From Mycobacterium kansasii ATCC 12478 (GTDB taxonomy: Bacteria > Actinomycetota > Actinomycetes > Mycobacteriales > Mycobacteriaceae), in the NCBI RefSeq assembly GCF_000157895.3, contig NC_022663.1, positions 4,030,001 to 4,094,000 on the forward strand: a DNA stretch of 64,000 bases. The letters are read 5' to 3'. Within the stretch, counting starts at the first letter, position 1; the number at the start of each line of letters is the position of its first letter. Positions 50,300 through 59,221 of the stretch are shown piece after piece. The notes below the pieces were generated by a model that ran no database searches, was not told the DNA's origin, and was given only the letters and a program-made list of their open reading frames with translations. The translations under genes were made by a program, and so were the position numbers.

Positions 50300-51628
50300 A
50301 TGGGCAGCACGGACCAGGCGACCGCGCAGACGCACGTCTCCGCGCAGCTGTTCGCCGACGCCTGCACGGTCATCCCCGGCGGGGTGAACTCCCCGGTGCG
50401 CGCGTTCACGGCCGTCGGCGGCACCCCGCGCTTCATCACCGAAGCGCACGGCTGCCGGCTCACCGACGCCGACGGCAACCACTACGTCGACCTGGTCTGC
50501 TCCTGGGGCCCGATGATCCTCGGCCACGCTCATCCCGCCGTCGTCGACGCCGTCGCCGCAGCCGCCGCCAACGGCCTGTCGTTCGGGGCGCCCACGCCCG
50601 CCGAGACCGATCTGGCCGCCGAGATCATCACCCGGGTGGCACCCGTCGAGCGGATCCGGCTGGTCAATTCCGGCACCGAGGCCACCATGAGCGCGGTCCG
50701 GCTGGCGCGCGGGTACACCGGCCGCGCCAAGATCATCAAGTTCTCCGGCTGCTATCACGGCCACGTCGACGCGCTGCTGGCCGATGCGGGCTCGGGTGTG
50801 GCCACGCTGGGCCTGCCGTCGTCGCCGGGGGTCACCGGCGCCGCGGCGGCCGACACCATCGTGTTGCCCTACAACGACGTCGACGCCGTCCGGGAGAGTT
50901 TTGCGCGGTACGGCGAGCAGATCGCCGCGGTGATCACCGAGGCCAGCCCGGGCAATATGGGCGTCGTCCCGCCCAAGCCCGGCTACAACGCCGCGCTGCG
51001 CTCGATCACCGCCGAGCACGGCGCGCTGCTGATCGTCGACGAGGTGATGACCGGCTTCCGGGTCAGCCGAGGTGGCTGGTACGGCCTTGATCCGGTGGCC
51101 GCCGACCTGTTCACCTTCGGCAAGGTGATGAGCGGCGGGCTGCCCGCCGCCGCGTTCGGCGGCCGGGCCGAGGTGATGCAGAAGCTGGCGCCGCTGGGGC
51201 CGGTGTATCAAGCCGGGACGCTGTCGGGCAACCCGGTGGCGATGGCCGCCGGGCTGGCCACGCTGCGGGCCGCCGACGACGCGGTGTACGCGGCGCTGGA
51301 CGCCAACGCCGACCGATTGGCAGCGCTGCTGGCCGAGGCGCTGACCGAGGCCGGGGTGCCGCATCAGATTCCCCGCGCCGGCAACATGCTCAGCGTGTTC
51401 TTCACCGACGGGCCGGTCACCGACTTCGCGTCGGCGCGGGCCAGCCAGACCTGGCGTTATCCCCCGTTCTTCCACGCCCTGCTGGACGCGGGCGTCTACC
51501 CGCCATGCAGCGCCTTCGAGGCGTGGTTCGTCTCGGCCGCCCTCGATGACGCCGCGTTCGAGCGGATCGCCGACGCCCTGCCTGTTGCGGCCCGTCGGGC
51601 CGCCGCCGCCCGAGAGGACAAAGCTTGA
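50300..51628 (+). CDS. hemL: Glutamate-1-semialdehyde 2,1-aminomutase
   Basis: A PLP enzyme that converts glutamate-1-semialdehyde from HemA into 5-aminolaevulinate. The 442-residue protein shows VIPGGVNSPVRAFTAVGGTP at the N-terminus, VNSGTEATMSAVRLARGYTG, LLIVDEVMTGFRVSRGG and the PLP lysine in TFGKVMSGGLPAAAFGG at about residue 275. Length fits the family. The start is ATG at 50300. The stop overlaps the ATG of the next gene, so hemL is translationally coupled to the cytochrome c maturation genes, linking haem supply with its use. Confidence 0.97.
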   Translation: MGSTDQATAQTHVSAQLFADACTVIPGGVNSPVRAFTAVGGTPRFITEAHGCRLTDADGNHYVDLVCSWGPMILGHAHPAVVDAVAAAAANGLSFGAPTPAETDLAAEIITRVAPVERIRLVNSGTEATMSAVRLARGYTGRAKIIKFSGCYHGHVDALLADAGSGVATLGLPSSPGVTGAAAADTIVLPYNDVDAVRESFARYGEQIAAVITEASPGNMGVVPPKPGYNAALRSITAEHGALLIVDEVMTGFRVSRGGWYGLDPVAADLFTFGKVMSGGLPAAAFGGRAEVMQKLAPLGPVYQAGTLSGNPVAMAAGLATLRAADDAVYAALDANADRLAALLAEALTEAGVPHQIPRAGNMLSVFFTDGPVTDFASARASQTWRYPPFFHALLDAGVYPPCSAFEAWFVSAALDDAAFERIADALPVAARRAAAAREDKA

Positions 51629-52236
51629 TGGCCGAAGAAACCCGGGTCCATGTGGTGCGCCACGGCGAGGTGCACAACCCCAGCGGGGTGCTCTACGGCC
51701 GGTTGCCCGGCTTCCACCTGTCGGATGCCGGCCGAGCGCAGGCGGTCGCGGTCGCCGACTTCCTGGCCGGCCGCGACGTCGTCGCGGTGATCGCCTCGCC
51801 GCTGCAACGCGCCCAGGAGACCGCCGCGCCCATCGCCTCCCGCCACGAGCTGCCGGTGGACACCGACCATGACCTGATCGAATCGGCGAACTTCTTCGAG
51901 GGCCGGCGCGTCGGCCTCGGTGACGGCGCGTGGCGCGACCTGCGGGTGTGGTGGCAGCTGCGCAACCCGTTCACGCCGTCGTGGGGCGAGCCGTACACCC
52001 AGATCGCGCAACGGATGTCGACCGCGGTGGACAAGGCGCGGGTGCGGGCCGCCGGCCACGAGGTGGTGTGCGTCAGCCACCAGCTGCCGGTGTGGACGCT
52101 GCGACTGCACGTGACCGGTCGGCGGCTCTGGCATGACCCCCGGCGCCGGGAGTGCTCGCTGGCGTCGGTGACCTCCCTGGTGTACGACGGCGACCGCCTG
52201 GTCGACGTGGTGTACTCCGAACCGGCAGGCTGCTGA
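51628..52236 (+). CDS. Histidine phosphatase (phosphoglycerate mutase-like)
   Basis: A 202-residue histidine phosphatase superfamily member (Rv0525-like). The catalytic RHG appears in VHVVRHGEVHNPSGVLYGRL, the second-half acid region in ASPLQRAQETAAPIA, and the second His in VVCVSHQLPVWTLRLH. It probably hydrolyses a phosphate ester rather than working in glycolysis. The ATG overlaps the hemL TGA; a TTG one codon earlier is also in frame. It ends two bases before the thioredoxin-like gene and so is embedded in the hemL-ccs operon. Confidence 0.88.
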   Translation: MAEETRVHVVRHGEVHNPSGVLYGRLPGFHLSDAGRAQAVAVADFLAGRDVVAVIASPLQRAQETAAPIASRHELPVDTDHDLIESANFFEGRRVGLGDGAWRDLRVWWQLRNPFTPSWGEPYTQIAQRMSTAVDKARVRAAGHEVVCVSHQLPVWTLRLHVTGRRLWHDPRRRECSLASVTSLVYDGDRLVDVVYSEPAGC

Positions 52237-52238
52237 GC

Positions 52239-52835
52239 ATGCGGCGGCTCGCGATTGCCCTGGCGGTGGCAGCCATGTTGACCGGCTGCTCCGGGCGCGA
52301 TGCCGTCGCCCAGGGCGGCACCTTCCAATTCGTCTCCCCCGGCGGCAAGACCGACATCTTCTACGACCCGCCGGCCAGCCGCGGCCGTCCGGGCCCGCTG
52401 TCCGGGCCGGACCTGCGCGACCCGGCGCGCACGCTGTCACTCGACGACTTGCCCGGGCAGGTCGTCGTCGTCAACGTCTGGGGTCAGTGGTGCGGGCCCT
52501 GCCGGGCCGAGATCACCCAGCTGCAGCGGGTGTACGACGCTACGCACGGCTCCGGGGTGTCCTTCCTCGGCATCGACGTGCGCGACAACAGCCGCGACGC
52601 CGCACTGGATTTCGTCAACGACCGGCACGTCACGTTCCCGTCCATCTACGACCCGGCGATGCGCACCCTGATCGCGTTCGGCGGCAAGTACCCCACCACC
52701 GTCATTCCGTCCACGCTGGTGCTCGATCGCCAGCACCGGGTCGCGGCGGTGTTCCTGCGCGAGTTGCTGGCCGAGGATCTGCAGCCGGTGGTGCAGCGGG
52801 TAGCGGCCGAAGAACCCTCGCCGGGGCGGCAATGA
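52239..52835 (+). CDS. Membrane-anchored thioredoxin-like protein (CcsX/ResA type lipoprotein)
   Basis: A 198-residue TlpA/ResA-type thioredoxin. The N-terminus MRRLAIALAVAAMLTGCSGR is a lipoprotein signal with lipobox LTGC. The active site is VWGQWCGPCRAEITQLQ (WCGPC), and the cis-Pro region is TTVIPSTLVLD. It likely keeps apocytochrome c haem-binding cysteines reduced outside the membrane, receiving electrons from the CcdA encoded next. Its stop overlaps the ccdA ATG (ATGA). Confidence 0.92.
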   Translation: MRRLAIALAVAAMLTGCSGRDAVAQGGTFQFVSPGGKTDIFYDPPASRGRPGPLSGPDLRDPARTLSLDDLPGQVVVVNVWGQWCGPCRAEITQLQRVYDATHGSGVSFLGIDVRDNSRDAALDFVNDRHVTFPSIYDPAMRTLIAFGGKYPTTVIPSTLVLDRQHRVAAVFLRELLAEDLQPVVQRVAAEEPSPGRQ

Positions 52836-53596
52836 CCGGTTTCACCGAGATCGCCGCCGCCGGGCCGCTGCTGCTGGCGCTCGGCGTGTGTGTGCTGGCC
52901 GGGCTGGTGTCGTTCGCCTCACCCTGTGTGGTGCCGCTGGTGCCGGGCTACCTTTCCTATCTGGCGGGCGTGGTCGGGGTCAACGAGGAGCCACGGCCGC
53001 AGCCCGCGGCCCGGTGGCGGGTCGCGGGGTCGGCGGCGCTGTTCGTCGCCGGGTTCACCGCGGTGTTCGTGCTGGGCACCGTCGCCGTACTCGGTATGAC
53101 GACCACGTTGATCAGTAACCAGGTGCTGCTGCAGCGGGTGGGCGGGGTGCTGACCGTCGTGATGGGGTTGGTGTTCGTGGGCCTGATCCCGGCCCTGCAG
53201 CGTCAGGTCAAGTTCAGCCCGCGGCTGCTGACGACGGTGGCCGGGGCACCGCTGCTCGGCGCGGTGTTCGCGCTGGGCTGGACGCCGTGCCTGGGGCCGA
53301 CGCTGACAGGCGTGATCACCGTGGCTTCGGCCACCGACGGCGCCAGCGTGGCGCGCGGGATCGTCCTGGTGATCGCCTACTGCCTGGGGCTGGGCATTCC
53401 GTTTATCTTGCTGGCGTTCGGTACGGCGGGGGCGGTTGCGGGCCTGGGCTGGCTGCGCCGGCACACCAGGGCCATTCAGGTCTTCGGCGGCGTGCTGTTG
53501 ATCGCCGTCGGCCTGGCGCTGGTCACCGGCGTCTGGAACGACGTGATCGCCTGGCTGCGCGACGCGGTCGTGTCCGACGTGAGGTTGCCGATTTGA
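52832..53596 (+). CDS. ccdA: Cytochrome c biogenesis thiol-disulfide transporter CcdA
   Basis: A 254-residue membrane protein with six helices. FASPCVVPLVPGYLSYLAGV in the first helix and LGWTPCLGPTLTGVITVAS in the fourth carry the two Cys that shuttle electrons from cytoplasmic thioredoxin to the extracytoplasmic thioredoxin-like lipoprotein. An arginine-rich cytoplasmic loop lies at about residues 50-65. The start overlaps the preceding stop, and a TTG of resB overlaps this stop, consistent with one tightly coupled operon. Confidence 0.95.
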   Translation: MTGFTEIAAAGPLLLALGVCVLAGLVSFASPCVVPLVPGYLSYLAGVVGVNEEPRPQPAARWRVAGSAALFVAGFTAVFVLGTVAVLGMTTTLISNQVLLQRVGGVLTVVMGLVFVGLIPALQRQVKFSPRLLTTVAGAPLLGAVFALGWTPCLGPTLTGVITVASATDGASVARGIVLVIAYCLGLGIPFILLAFGTAGAVAGLGWLRRHTRAIQVFGGVLLIAVGLALVTGVWNDVIAWLRDAVVSDVRLPI

Positions 53597-55218
53597 CGGC
53601 GCGAGTAGCTGGGCTCGCAGGAAAAGCGCGCAACACCTGGCGGTCGCTGACGTCGATGGGCACCGCGCTGGTGCTGCTGTTTCTGCTCGCGCTCGGGGCG
53701 ATACCGGGAGCCCTGCTGCCGCAGCGCAGCCTCAACGCCGGCAAGGTCGACGACTACCTGCGCACCCACCCCGTGATCGGTCCGTGGCTGAACGAACTGC
53801 AGGCCTTCGACGTGTTCTCCAGCTTCTGGTTCACCGCCGTCTACGTGCTGCTGTTTGTGTCGCTGGTCGGCTGCCTGACTCCGCGGATGATCGAGCACGC
53901 CCGCAGCCTGCGGGCCGCACCGGTCGCCGCGCCGCGCAACCTGGCCCGGCTGCCCAAGCACTCCAGCTCCCCGGCCCGGCTCACCGACCCGGCCGATCCG
54001 GGCACGCTGGCCACGACGATCGCGGCGAGGCTACAGGGCTGGCGCAGGGTCGTCCGGACCACAGACGGCAGCTACGAGGTCTCAGCCGAGAAGGGCTACC
54101 TGCGCGAATTCGGCAACATCGTCTTCCATTTCTCGCTGCTTGGTCTGCTTGTCGCGGTGGCCGTCGGCAAGCTCTTCGGCTACGAGGGCAACGTCATCGT
54201 CATCGCCGATGGCGGTCCCGGCTTCTGCTCGGCCTCGCCGGCGGCGTTCGACTCGTTCCGCGCCGGCAACACCGTCGACGGCACGTCGCTGCACCCGATC
54301 TGCATCCGGGTCAACGACTTCGCGGCCCACTACCTGCCGTCCGGGCAGGCCACCTCGTTTGCCGCCGACATCGACTACCAGGCCGACCCGGGCAGCCACG
54401 ACCCATCGGCCAATACCTGGCGGCCCTACCGGTTGGAGGTCAACCATCCGCTGCGGGTCGGCGGGGACCGGGTGTATCTGCAGGGCCACGGCTATGCGCC
54501 CAGCTTCACCGTGACCTTCCCCGACGGACAGACCCGCACGTCGACCGTGCAATGGCGACCCGACAACCCGCAGACCCTGCTGTCGTCGGGGGTGGTGCGC
54601 ATCGATCCGCCGGCCGGCAGCTATCCCACCGCCGAAGAACGCCGTCGGCACCAAATCGCGATCCAGGGCCTGCTGGCACCGACCGAGCAGCTGGACGGCA
54701 CCCTGTTGTCGTCGCGTTTCCCGGCGTTGGACGCCCCCGCGGTGGCCGTCGACATCTACCGCGGCGACACCGGCCTGGACACCGGGCGACCGCAGTCGCT
54801 GTTCAGCCTGGATCCCCGGCTGATCGACCAGGGCCGGCTCACCAAGGAAAAGCGGGTCAACCTGCGCGCCGGCGAACAGGTGCGCCTCGATCCGGACGGC
54901 ACCACCGTCCGCTTCGACGGCGCCGTGCCCTTCGTCAACCTGCAGGTCTCCCACGATCCCGGCCAGACCTGGGTGCTGGTGTTCGCCGTCACGATGATGG
55001 CCGGGCTGCTGGTATCGCTGCTGGTGCGCCGGCGCCGGGTCTGGGTCCGGATTACGCCGGCCACCGATACCCCCGGTACGGTGAACGTCGAGCTGGGCGG
55101 CCTGGCGCGGACCGACAACTCCGGCTGGGGTGACGAGTTCGAGCGGCTGACCGAGCGGTTGTTGGCCGGGCTTGTCGAAACGGCGCCCGCCAGAAGGAGC
55201 CCCCAGGACGTCACATGA
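53593..55218 (+). CDS. resB: System II cytochrome c synthesis protein ResB
   Basis: A 541-residue ResB/Ccs1 protein. Two N-terminal helices (GTALVLLFLLALGAIPGALL; SSFWFTAVYVLLFVSLVGCL), a third near residue 175, a large extracytoplasmic domain, and a final helix at about residue 460 with a cytoplasmic tail. Together with CcsA it moves haem across the membrane and attaches it to apocytochrome c. The likely start is TTG at 53593, overlapping the ccdA stop; the open frame upstream is a shadow of ccdA. It ends inside the ccsA ATG. Confidence 0.92.
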   Translation: MTARVAGLAGKARNTWRSLTSMGTALVLLFLLALGAIPGALLPQRSLNAGKVDDYLRTHPVIGPWLNELQAFDVFSSFWFTAVYVLLFVSLVGCLTPRMIEHARSLRAAPVAAPRNLARLPKHSSSPARLTDPADPGTLATTIAARLQGWRRVVRTTDGSYEVSAEKGYLREFGNIVFHFSLLGLLVAVAVGKLFGYEGNVIVIADGGPGFCSASPAAFDSFRAGNTVDGTSLHPICIRVNDFAAHYLPSGQATSFAADIDYQADPGSHDPSANTWRPYRLEVNHPLRVGGDRVYLQGHGYAPSFTVTFPDGQTRTSTVQWRPDNPQTLLSSGVVRIDPPAGSYPTAEERRRHQIAIQGLLAPTEQLDGTLLSSRFPALDAPAVAVDIYRGDTGLDTGRPQSLFSLDPRLIDQGRLTKEKRVNLRAGEQVRLDPDGTTVRFDGAVPFVNLQVSHDPGQTWVLVFAVTMMAGLLVSLLVRRRRVWVRITPATDTPGTVNVELGGLARTDNSGWGDEFERLTERLLAGLVETAPARRSPQDVT

Positions 55219-56189
55219 ATACCGCACACATCAATATCGGCCTGGCCCGCTACTCCGACTGGGCATTCACCTCCGCGGTGGTGGCCCTGGTGGTGGCGCT
55301 GTTGCTGCTGGCCTTCGAACTGGCCTACGTCCGCGGCCGCAAACTCGAACCGGTCGCGGTGGCCGCGGGATCGGTTGCCCTCGACAGCACCACTCCGGGG
55401 ATCGTGGCCGACGGTCCGCAGCGGCCGTTCGACGAGCGCGTCGGCCGGGCCGGGCTGGCCGTGCTCTACCTCGGCATGGGGCTGCTGGGCGCCTGCATCG
55501 TGCTGCGGGGCCTGGCCACCATGCGGGTGCCGTGGGGAAACATGTACGAGTTCATCAACCTGACCTGCATGTCCGGGCTGGTCGCCGGCGCGGTGGTGCT
55601 GCGCCGCCCGCAGAACCGTCCGCTGTGGGTCTTCCTGTTGGTCCCGGTTCTGATCCTGCTGACGGTGTCCGGACGCTGGCTGTACGCCAATGCCGCCCCG
55701 GTGATGCCGGCACTGCAGTCGTACTGGTTGCCCATTCACGTCTCGGTGGTCAGCCTCGGTTCGGGGGTGTTCCTGGTCGCCGGCATCGCCAGCATCCTGT
55801 TCTTGCTGCGGACCTCGCGGCTGGGTGAGCCCGCAACCGAAGGGGCGTTGGCCCGCCTCGTGCAGCGGTTCCCCGATGCCCAAACCCTGGACGGGATCGC
55901 CTACCGGACCACGATCTTCGCCTTCCCGGTGTTCGGTTTCGGAGTCATCTTCGGGGCCATCTGGGCCGAGGAAGCCTGGGGCCGTTACTGGGGCTGGGAC
56001 CCCAAGGAAACGGTGTCCTTCGTCGCGTGGGTGATCTACGCGGCCTACCTTCATGCCAGGTCAACCGCGGGCTGGCGGGACCGGAAGGCGGCCTGGGTCA
56101 ATGTCGTCGGGTTCGTGGCCATGGTCTTCAACCTGTTCTTCGTTAACCTGGTTACCGTCGGTTTGCACTCCTATGCTGGTGTGGGGTGA
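55215..56189 (+). CDS. ccsA: Cytochrome c synthase subunit CcsA (CcsB)
   Basis: A 324-residue membrane protein with about eight helices. The haem-handling WWD domain is seen near residue 258 as WAEEAWGRYWGWDPKETVSF. Conserved His residues lie in PIHVSVVSLGSG and in the last loop (VGLHSYAGVG). It forms the System II cytochrome c synthetase with ResB. The ATG overlaps the resB stop. It is the last gene of the hemL-ccs run; the MinD-like gene starts 48 bases further on. Confidence 0.95.
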   Translation: MNTAHINIGLARYSDWAFTSAVVALVVALLLLAFELAYVRGRKLEPVAVAAGSVALDSTTPGIVADGPQRPFDERVGRAGLAVLYLGMGLLGACIVLRGLATMRVPWGNMYEFINLTCMSGLVAGAVVLRRPQNRPLWVFLLVPVLILLTVSGRWLYANAAPVMPALQSYWLPIHVSVVSLGSGVFLVAGIASILFLLRTSRLGEPATEGALARLVQRFPDAQTLDGIAYRTTIFAFPVFGFGVIFGAIWAEEAWGRYWGWDPKETVSFVAWVIYAAYLHARSTAGWRDRKAAWVNVVGFVAMVFNLFFVNLVTVGLHSYAGVG

Positions 56190-56237
56190 CCAGGCAGCGG
56201 GTACAAAAACCGAGTAACGCGACGAGGGGACGTACAC

Positions 56238-57527
56238 GTGTCTGACCATCCGACGGAGGGCGTGGGGGCGCCACTGGGGCAGGAACGCCAAGACCCGGAT
56301 CGCCCGACGACACAGCTGCCGGCCGGCGAGACGGCGGGCGACTCCGGCGAGGCGCCGACTCGGGCCTTCGCCGGATTCCGCACCGAGCGACGCTTCTCCG
56401 AATCGGAGACGCACGCCGTGCCCCCGCCGCCGGCCCGCGCCGAGCCGCGCGCGTGGGCGGCCACCACGCCGGCCAAGGGGCTGCCGACGATCACGGACGC
56501 GCAGCCGTATGGCTATTTCGGCGGGCAGCCGGCCGACACCTCGGTGGAGACTGCGCAGCGACCGGCGGGCACGCCGCCGCCGCGTTATCCGGAATTGTCC
56601 ACCAGCACGTTGTTGCGTCAGGTCAAACCGCCGCCGTCGGAGGGTTGGCGCCGCTGGCTCTACATGGTGTCCGGCAAGCTGATCAACCTGGGGGAAAGCC
56701 CACGGGTCAACCGATACAACGACCTGGTGGTTCAGGTGAACCGGCCGTTGCGCGGTTGCTATCGGATCGCGCTGCTCTCACTGAAGGGCGGCGTCGGCAA
56801 GACCACCATCACCGCCACCCTGGGCGGCACGTTCGCCTCGATCCGCGGGGACCGGGTGGTGGCGGTCGACGCCAACCCGGACCGCGGAACGCTGAGCCAG
56901 AAGGTGCCGGTGGAGACGCCGGCCACGGTGCGTCATCTGCTGCGCGACGCCGACGGCATCGACCGCTACAGCGACGTCCGCAGCTACACCTCGGTGGGCC
57001 CCAGCAGGCTGGAAGTGTTGGCCTCGGAAACCGATCCGGCGGTGTCGGAGGCGTTCAGCGCCGACGATTATGCTCGCACCCTCGAGATCCTCGAGCGGTT
57101 CTACGGCCTGGTGCTCACCGACTGCGGCACCGGGTTACTGCATTCGGCGATGTCGGCGGTGTTGGCCAAGGCCGACGTGCTGATCGTGGTCAGCTCGGCA
57201 TCCATCGATGGCGCCCGCAGCGCCTCGGCAACGCTGGACTGGCTGGATGCACACGGGTACGAAGAGCTGGTACGCGGATCGATCGCGGTGATCAACGCCG
57301 TCCGGCCGCGGTCCGGCAAGGTCGACATGCAGAAGGTGGTCGATCACTTCTCGCGGCGGTGCCGCGCGGTGCGGCTGGTGCCGTTCGACCCGCATCTCGA
57401 AGAGGGCGCCGAGATCCGCTTCGAGCGGTTGAAGCGGGAGACTCGCGAGGCGCTGATGGAGTTGGCCGCCGTTGTCGCAGACGGATTTCCCAACGATCAG
57501 CGGCGAACCAACCCGGCGTTCATCTAG
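56238..57527 (+). CDS. MinD/ParA-like ATPase with proline-rich N-terminus
   Basis: A 429-residue protein (Rv0530-like). Residues 1-165 are polar and Pro/Ala-rich with several Thr in T-x-x-A-like contexts, probably disordered. The deviant Walker A motif of the MinD/ParA family is LLSLKGGVGKTTITATLGG near residue 180, followed by VVAVDANPDRGTLSQKV and the VLTDCGTGL Walker B region. The layout resembles the ATPases near ESX loci (EspI type), but no ESX core genes are in the window. A role in positioning or secretion is only inference. The GTG at 56238 follows GAGGGGA. Confidence 0.88.
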   Translation: MSDHPTEGVGAPLGQERQDPDRPTTQLPAGETAGDSGEAPTRAFAGFRTERRFSESETHAVPPPPARAEPRAWAATTPAKGLPTITDAQPYGYFGGQPADTSVETAQRPAGTPPPRYPELSTSTLLRQVKPPPSEGWRRWLYMVSGKLINLGESPRVNRYNDLVVQVNRPLRGCYRIALLSLKGGVGKTTITATLGGTFASIRGDRVVAVDANPDRGTLSQKVPVETPATVRHLLRDADGIDRYSDVRSYTSVGPSRLEVLASETDPAVSEAFSADDYARTLEILERFYGLVLTDCGTGLLHSAMSAVLAKADVLIVVSSASIDGARSASATLDWLDAHGYEELVRGSIAVINAVRPRSGKVDMQKVVDHFSRRCRAVRLVPFDPHLEEGAEIRFERLKRETREALMELAAVVADGFPNDQRRTNPAFI

Positions 57528-57543
57528 GTCGACCGGGCGGCAG

Positions 57544-57690
57544 TCAGCCTTGTCCCAACCGGCGCAAGAACTCTGGGTCGTCGTCGGGTCCGATAACGCG
57601 AGTCTTGGGCCGGTTTGTCTGCGACCGTGCCGCACGCCAGCCGATGTAGATCAGCGTCCCCAATACCAGGACGACGAGCAGGTAAAGCAC
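57544..57690 (-). CDS. 48-residue single-TM membrane protein
   Basis: A 49-codon frame with GTG at 57690 preceded by AGGAGG six bases upstream. The product starts MLYLLVVLVLGTLIYIGWRA (one helix) and continues with basic and acidic residues, ending DDDPEFLRRLGQG. It corresponds by position to the short Rv0530A-type gene. Function is unknown. It is antisense-convergent with the MinD-like gene and divergent from the DUF4229 gene, with 46 bases between starts. Confidence 0.75.
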   Translation of the reverse strand: MLYLLVVLVLGTLIYIGWRAARSQTNRPKTRVIGPDDDPEFLRRLGQG

Positions 57691-57724
57691 TCGACACCTC
57701 CTGAGAGCGAATATACCCGCGCCG

Positions 57725-57730
57725 TAGGCT
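57725..57730 (+). promoter_or_regulatory. -10 hexamer of a probable leaderless promoter (DUF4229-like gene)
   Basis: TAGGCT, the same hexamer as before the galE2-like gene, is followed by six bases and GTG at 57737. No Shine-Dalgarno is present. Confidence 0.45.
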
Positions 57731-57736
57731 CATGCT

Positions 57737-58096
57737 GTGTCAGCAGCTCCTAACGGCAACAGCGCCGAGAAAACCGCCGGCAGCCGTGGTCTCGTCGACG
57801 TAGCGCTCTACGCTACGGCCCGGTTGCTGCTCGCGGTGGTGGTGACCGGGGTGATCTACGGGGTGGCGCGGCTGACCGGTATCGCCGAATTCCCGGTTGT
57901 CGTCGCCGCACTGTTCGGTCTGACCATTGCGATGCCGTTGGGTATGTGGATATTCACTCCGCTGCGCCGGCAGGCCACCGCTGCCCTGGCGGTTGCGGGG
58001 GAGCGCAGGCGCGCCGAACGCGAACGGCTGCGGGCCCGGCTGCGAGGTGAGGATCCCGACGATCCGAACTCCGACCAGCGTGCCGGCGAAAGCTGA
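57737..58096 (+). CDS. Two-TM membrane protein, DUF4229-like
   Basis: A 119-residue protein (Rv0531-like) with a polar N-terminus. Two hydrophobic helices are visible (ALYATARLLLAVVVTGVIYG; FPVVVAALFGLTIAMPLGMW, about residues 28-76). A long charged helix, GERRRAERERLRARLRGEDP, then leads to an acidic tail. The arrangement matches DUF4229 proteins. Function is unknown. The GTG start is set by the probable leaderless promoter. It converges with fabH, eight bases separating the stops. Confidence 0.75.
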   Translation: MSAAPNGNSAEKTAGSRGLVDVALYATARLLLAVVVTGVIYGVARLTGIAEFPVVVAALFGLTIAMPLGMWIFTPLRRQATAALAVAGERRRAERERLRARLRGEDPDDPNSDQRAGES

Positions 58097-58104
58097 AATC
58101 CTGC

Positions 58105-59121
58105 TTATCCGTTCGGCGCCTTAGGCATTCGGACCACTTGCGCGGCATAGCTGAGGCCGGCGCCGTAACCGATCAGCAACGCCAGGTCGCCCGGCTTGGC
58201 GGTCCCGGTCGCCAGCAGTTCGGCCATCGCCAGCGGAATGGACGCCGCCGAGGTGTTCCCGGTGTGCTCGATATCGTTGGCCACCACCGCATCCGGCCGC
58301 AGTTGCAGGGTCTTGGCGAGCAGTTCGTTGATCCGGCTGTTGGCTTGATGCGGGATGAACACGTCGATCTCGTCGGGTGAGACCCCCGCTGCGTCCAGCG
58401 CCCGCTGACCGACTTTGCCCATCTCGAAAGCCGCCCACCGAAAGACGGCGGTACCTTCCAGGCGCAGGAACGGTCGTGGTCCGATCGGGTTCTCCGCGTG
58501 GGTGATCCAGTCGATGTCCTGCCGTATCGCGGTGGCCTGGTCGCCGTCACTGCCCCAGACGGTCGGTCCGATGCCTTGCGTCGGCGTCTGCCCGACCACC
58601 ACCGCGGCGGCGCCGTCGGCGAAGATGAAGCAGTTGCTCCGGTCCTGCATGTCAACCGTGGGTGACAGTTTCTCGGTGCCGATCACCAGCACCGTTCCCG
58701 CGCTGCCGCCCCGGATCATGTCGGCCGCGACCCCGACCGCGTATCCGAATCCGGCGCATCCGGCCGAGATGTCGAATGCCGGAACGTCTTGGGTGCCCAA
58801 CGCCGCGGCGACGATCGGGGCACACGCCGGGGTCTGCAGAAAGTGGGTGCTGGTGGCGACGATCACGCCGTCGATGTCGCTTCCCCCGAGGCAGGCGCCG
58901 TCCATTGCTCGTCGGCTTGCTTCGATCGCCATCGACGCGGCGGATTCCTCGGCGGCGGCGAACCGGCGGGTCTTGATACCGGTTCGGGTGTAGATCCATT
59001 CATCGGACGAATCGATGTTCTGGCATATCTCGTCGTTGGTGACCACCCGTGCGGGGCGGTACGCCCCGACGCTGAGCAACCCCACGTTCGTGGTCCCGCT
59101 GACTGTGGCGATCTCCGTCAT
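58105..59121 (-). CDS. fabH: Beta-ketoacyl-ACP synthase III
   Basis: A 338-residue FabH. In mycobacteria it condenses long-chain acyl-CoA from FAS-I with malonyl-AcpM, feeding FAS-II and mycolate synthesis. The catalytic Cys is in FDISAGCAGFGYAV (about residue 122). The His is in DVFIPHQANSRIN and the Asn in DIEHTGNTSAASIP. The C-terminus GYGAGLSYAAQVV is typical. ATG at 59121 is chosen by homology; the open frame continues to 59289. Unlike most bacteria it is not next to other fab genes. Together with cmaA2 and the Had-like gene it belongs to mycolate metabolism. Confidence 0.95.
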   Translation of the reverse strand: MTEIATVSGTTNVGLLSVGAYRPARVVTNDEICQNIDSSDEWIYTRTGIKTRRFAAAEESAASMAIEASRRAMDGACLGGSDIDGVIVATSTHFLQTPACAPIVAAALGTQDVPAFDISAGCAGFGYAVGVAADMIRGGSAGTVLVIGTEKLSPTVDMQDRSNCFIFADGAAAVVVGQTPTQGIGPTVWGSDGDQATAIRQDIDWITHAENPIGPRPFLRLEGTAVFRWAAFEMGKVGQRALDAAGVSPDEIDVFIPHQANSRINELLAKTLQLRPDAVVANDIEHTGNTSAASIPLAMAELLATGTAKPGDLALLIGYGAGLSYAAQVVRMPKAPNG

Positions 59122-59221
59122 ACTCGTCCTCGGTAGCTGTTTTCCACATGTCGAGTGTGCGCCCAGGGTCGCGGCGCGCCAACGGCGCCCGCCCTGAATG
59201 CCCGGCCCACGCTCGGCACGC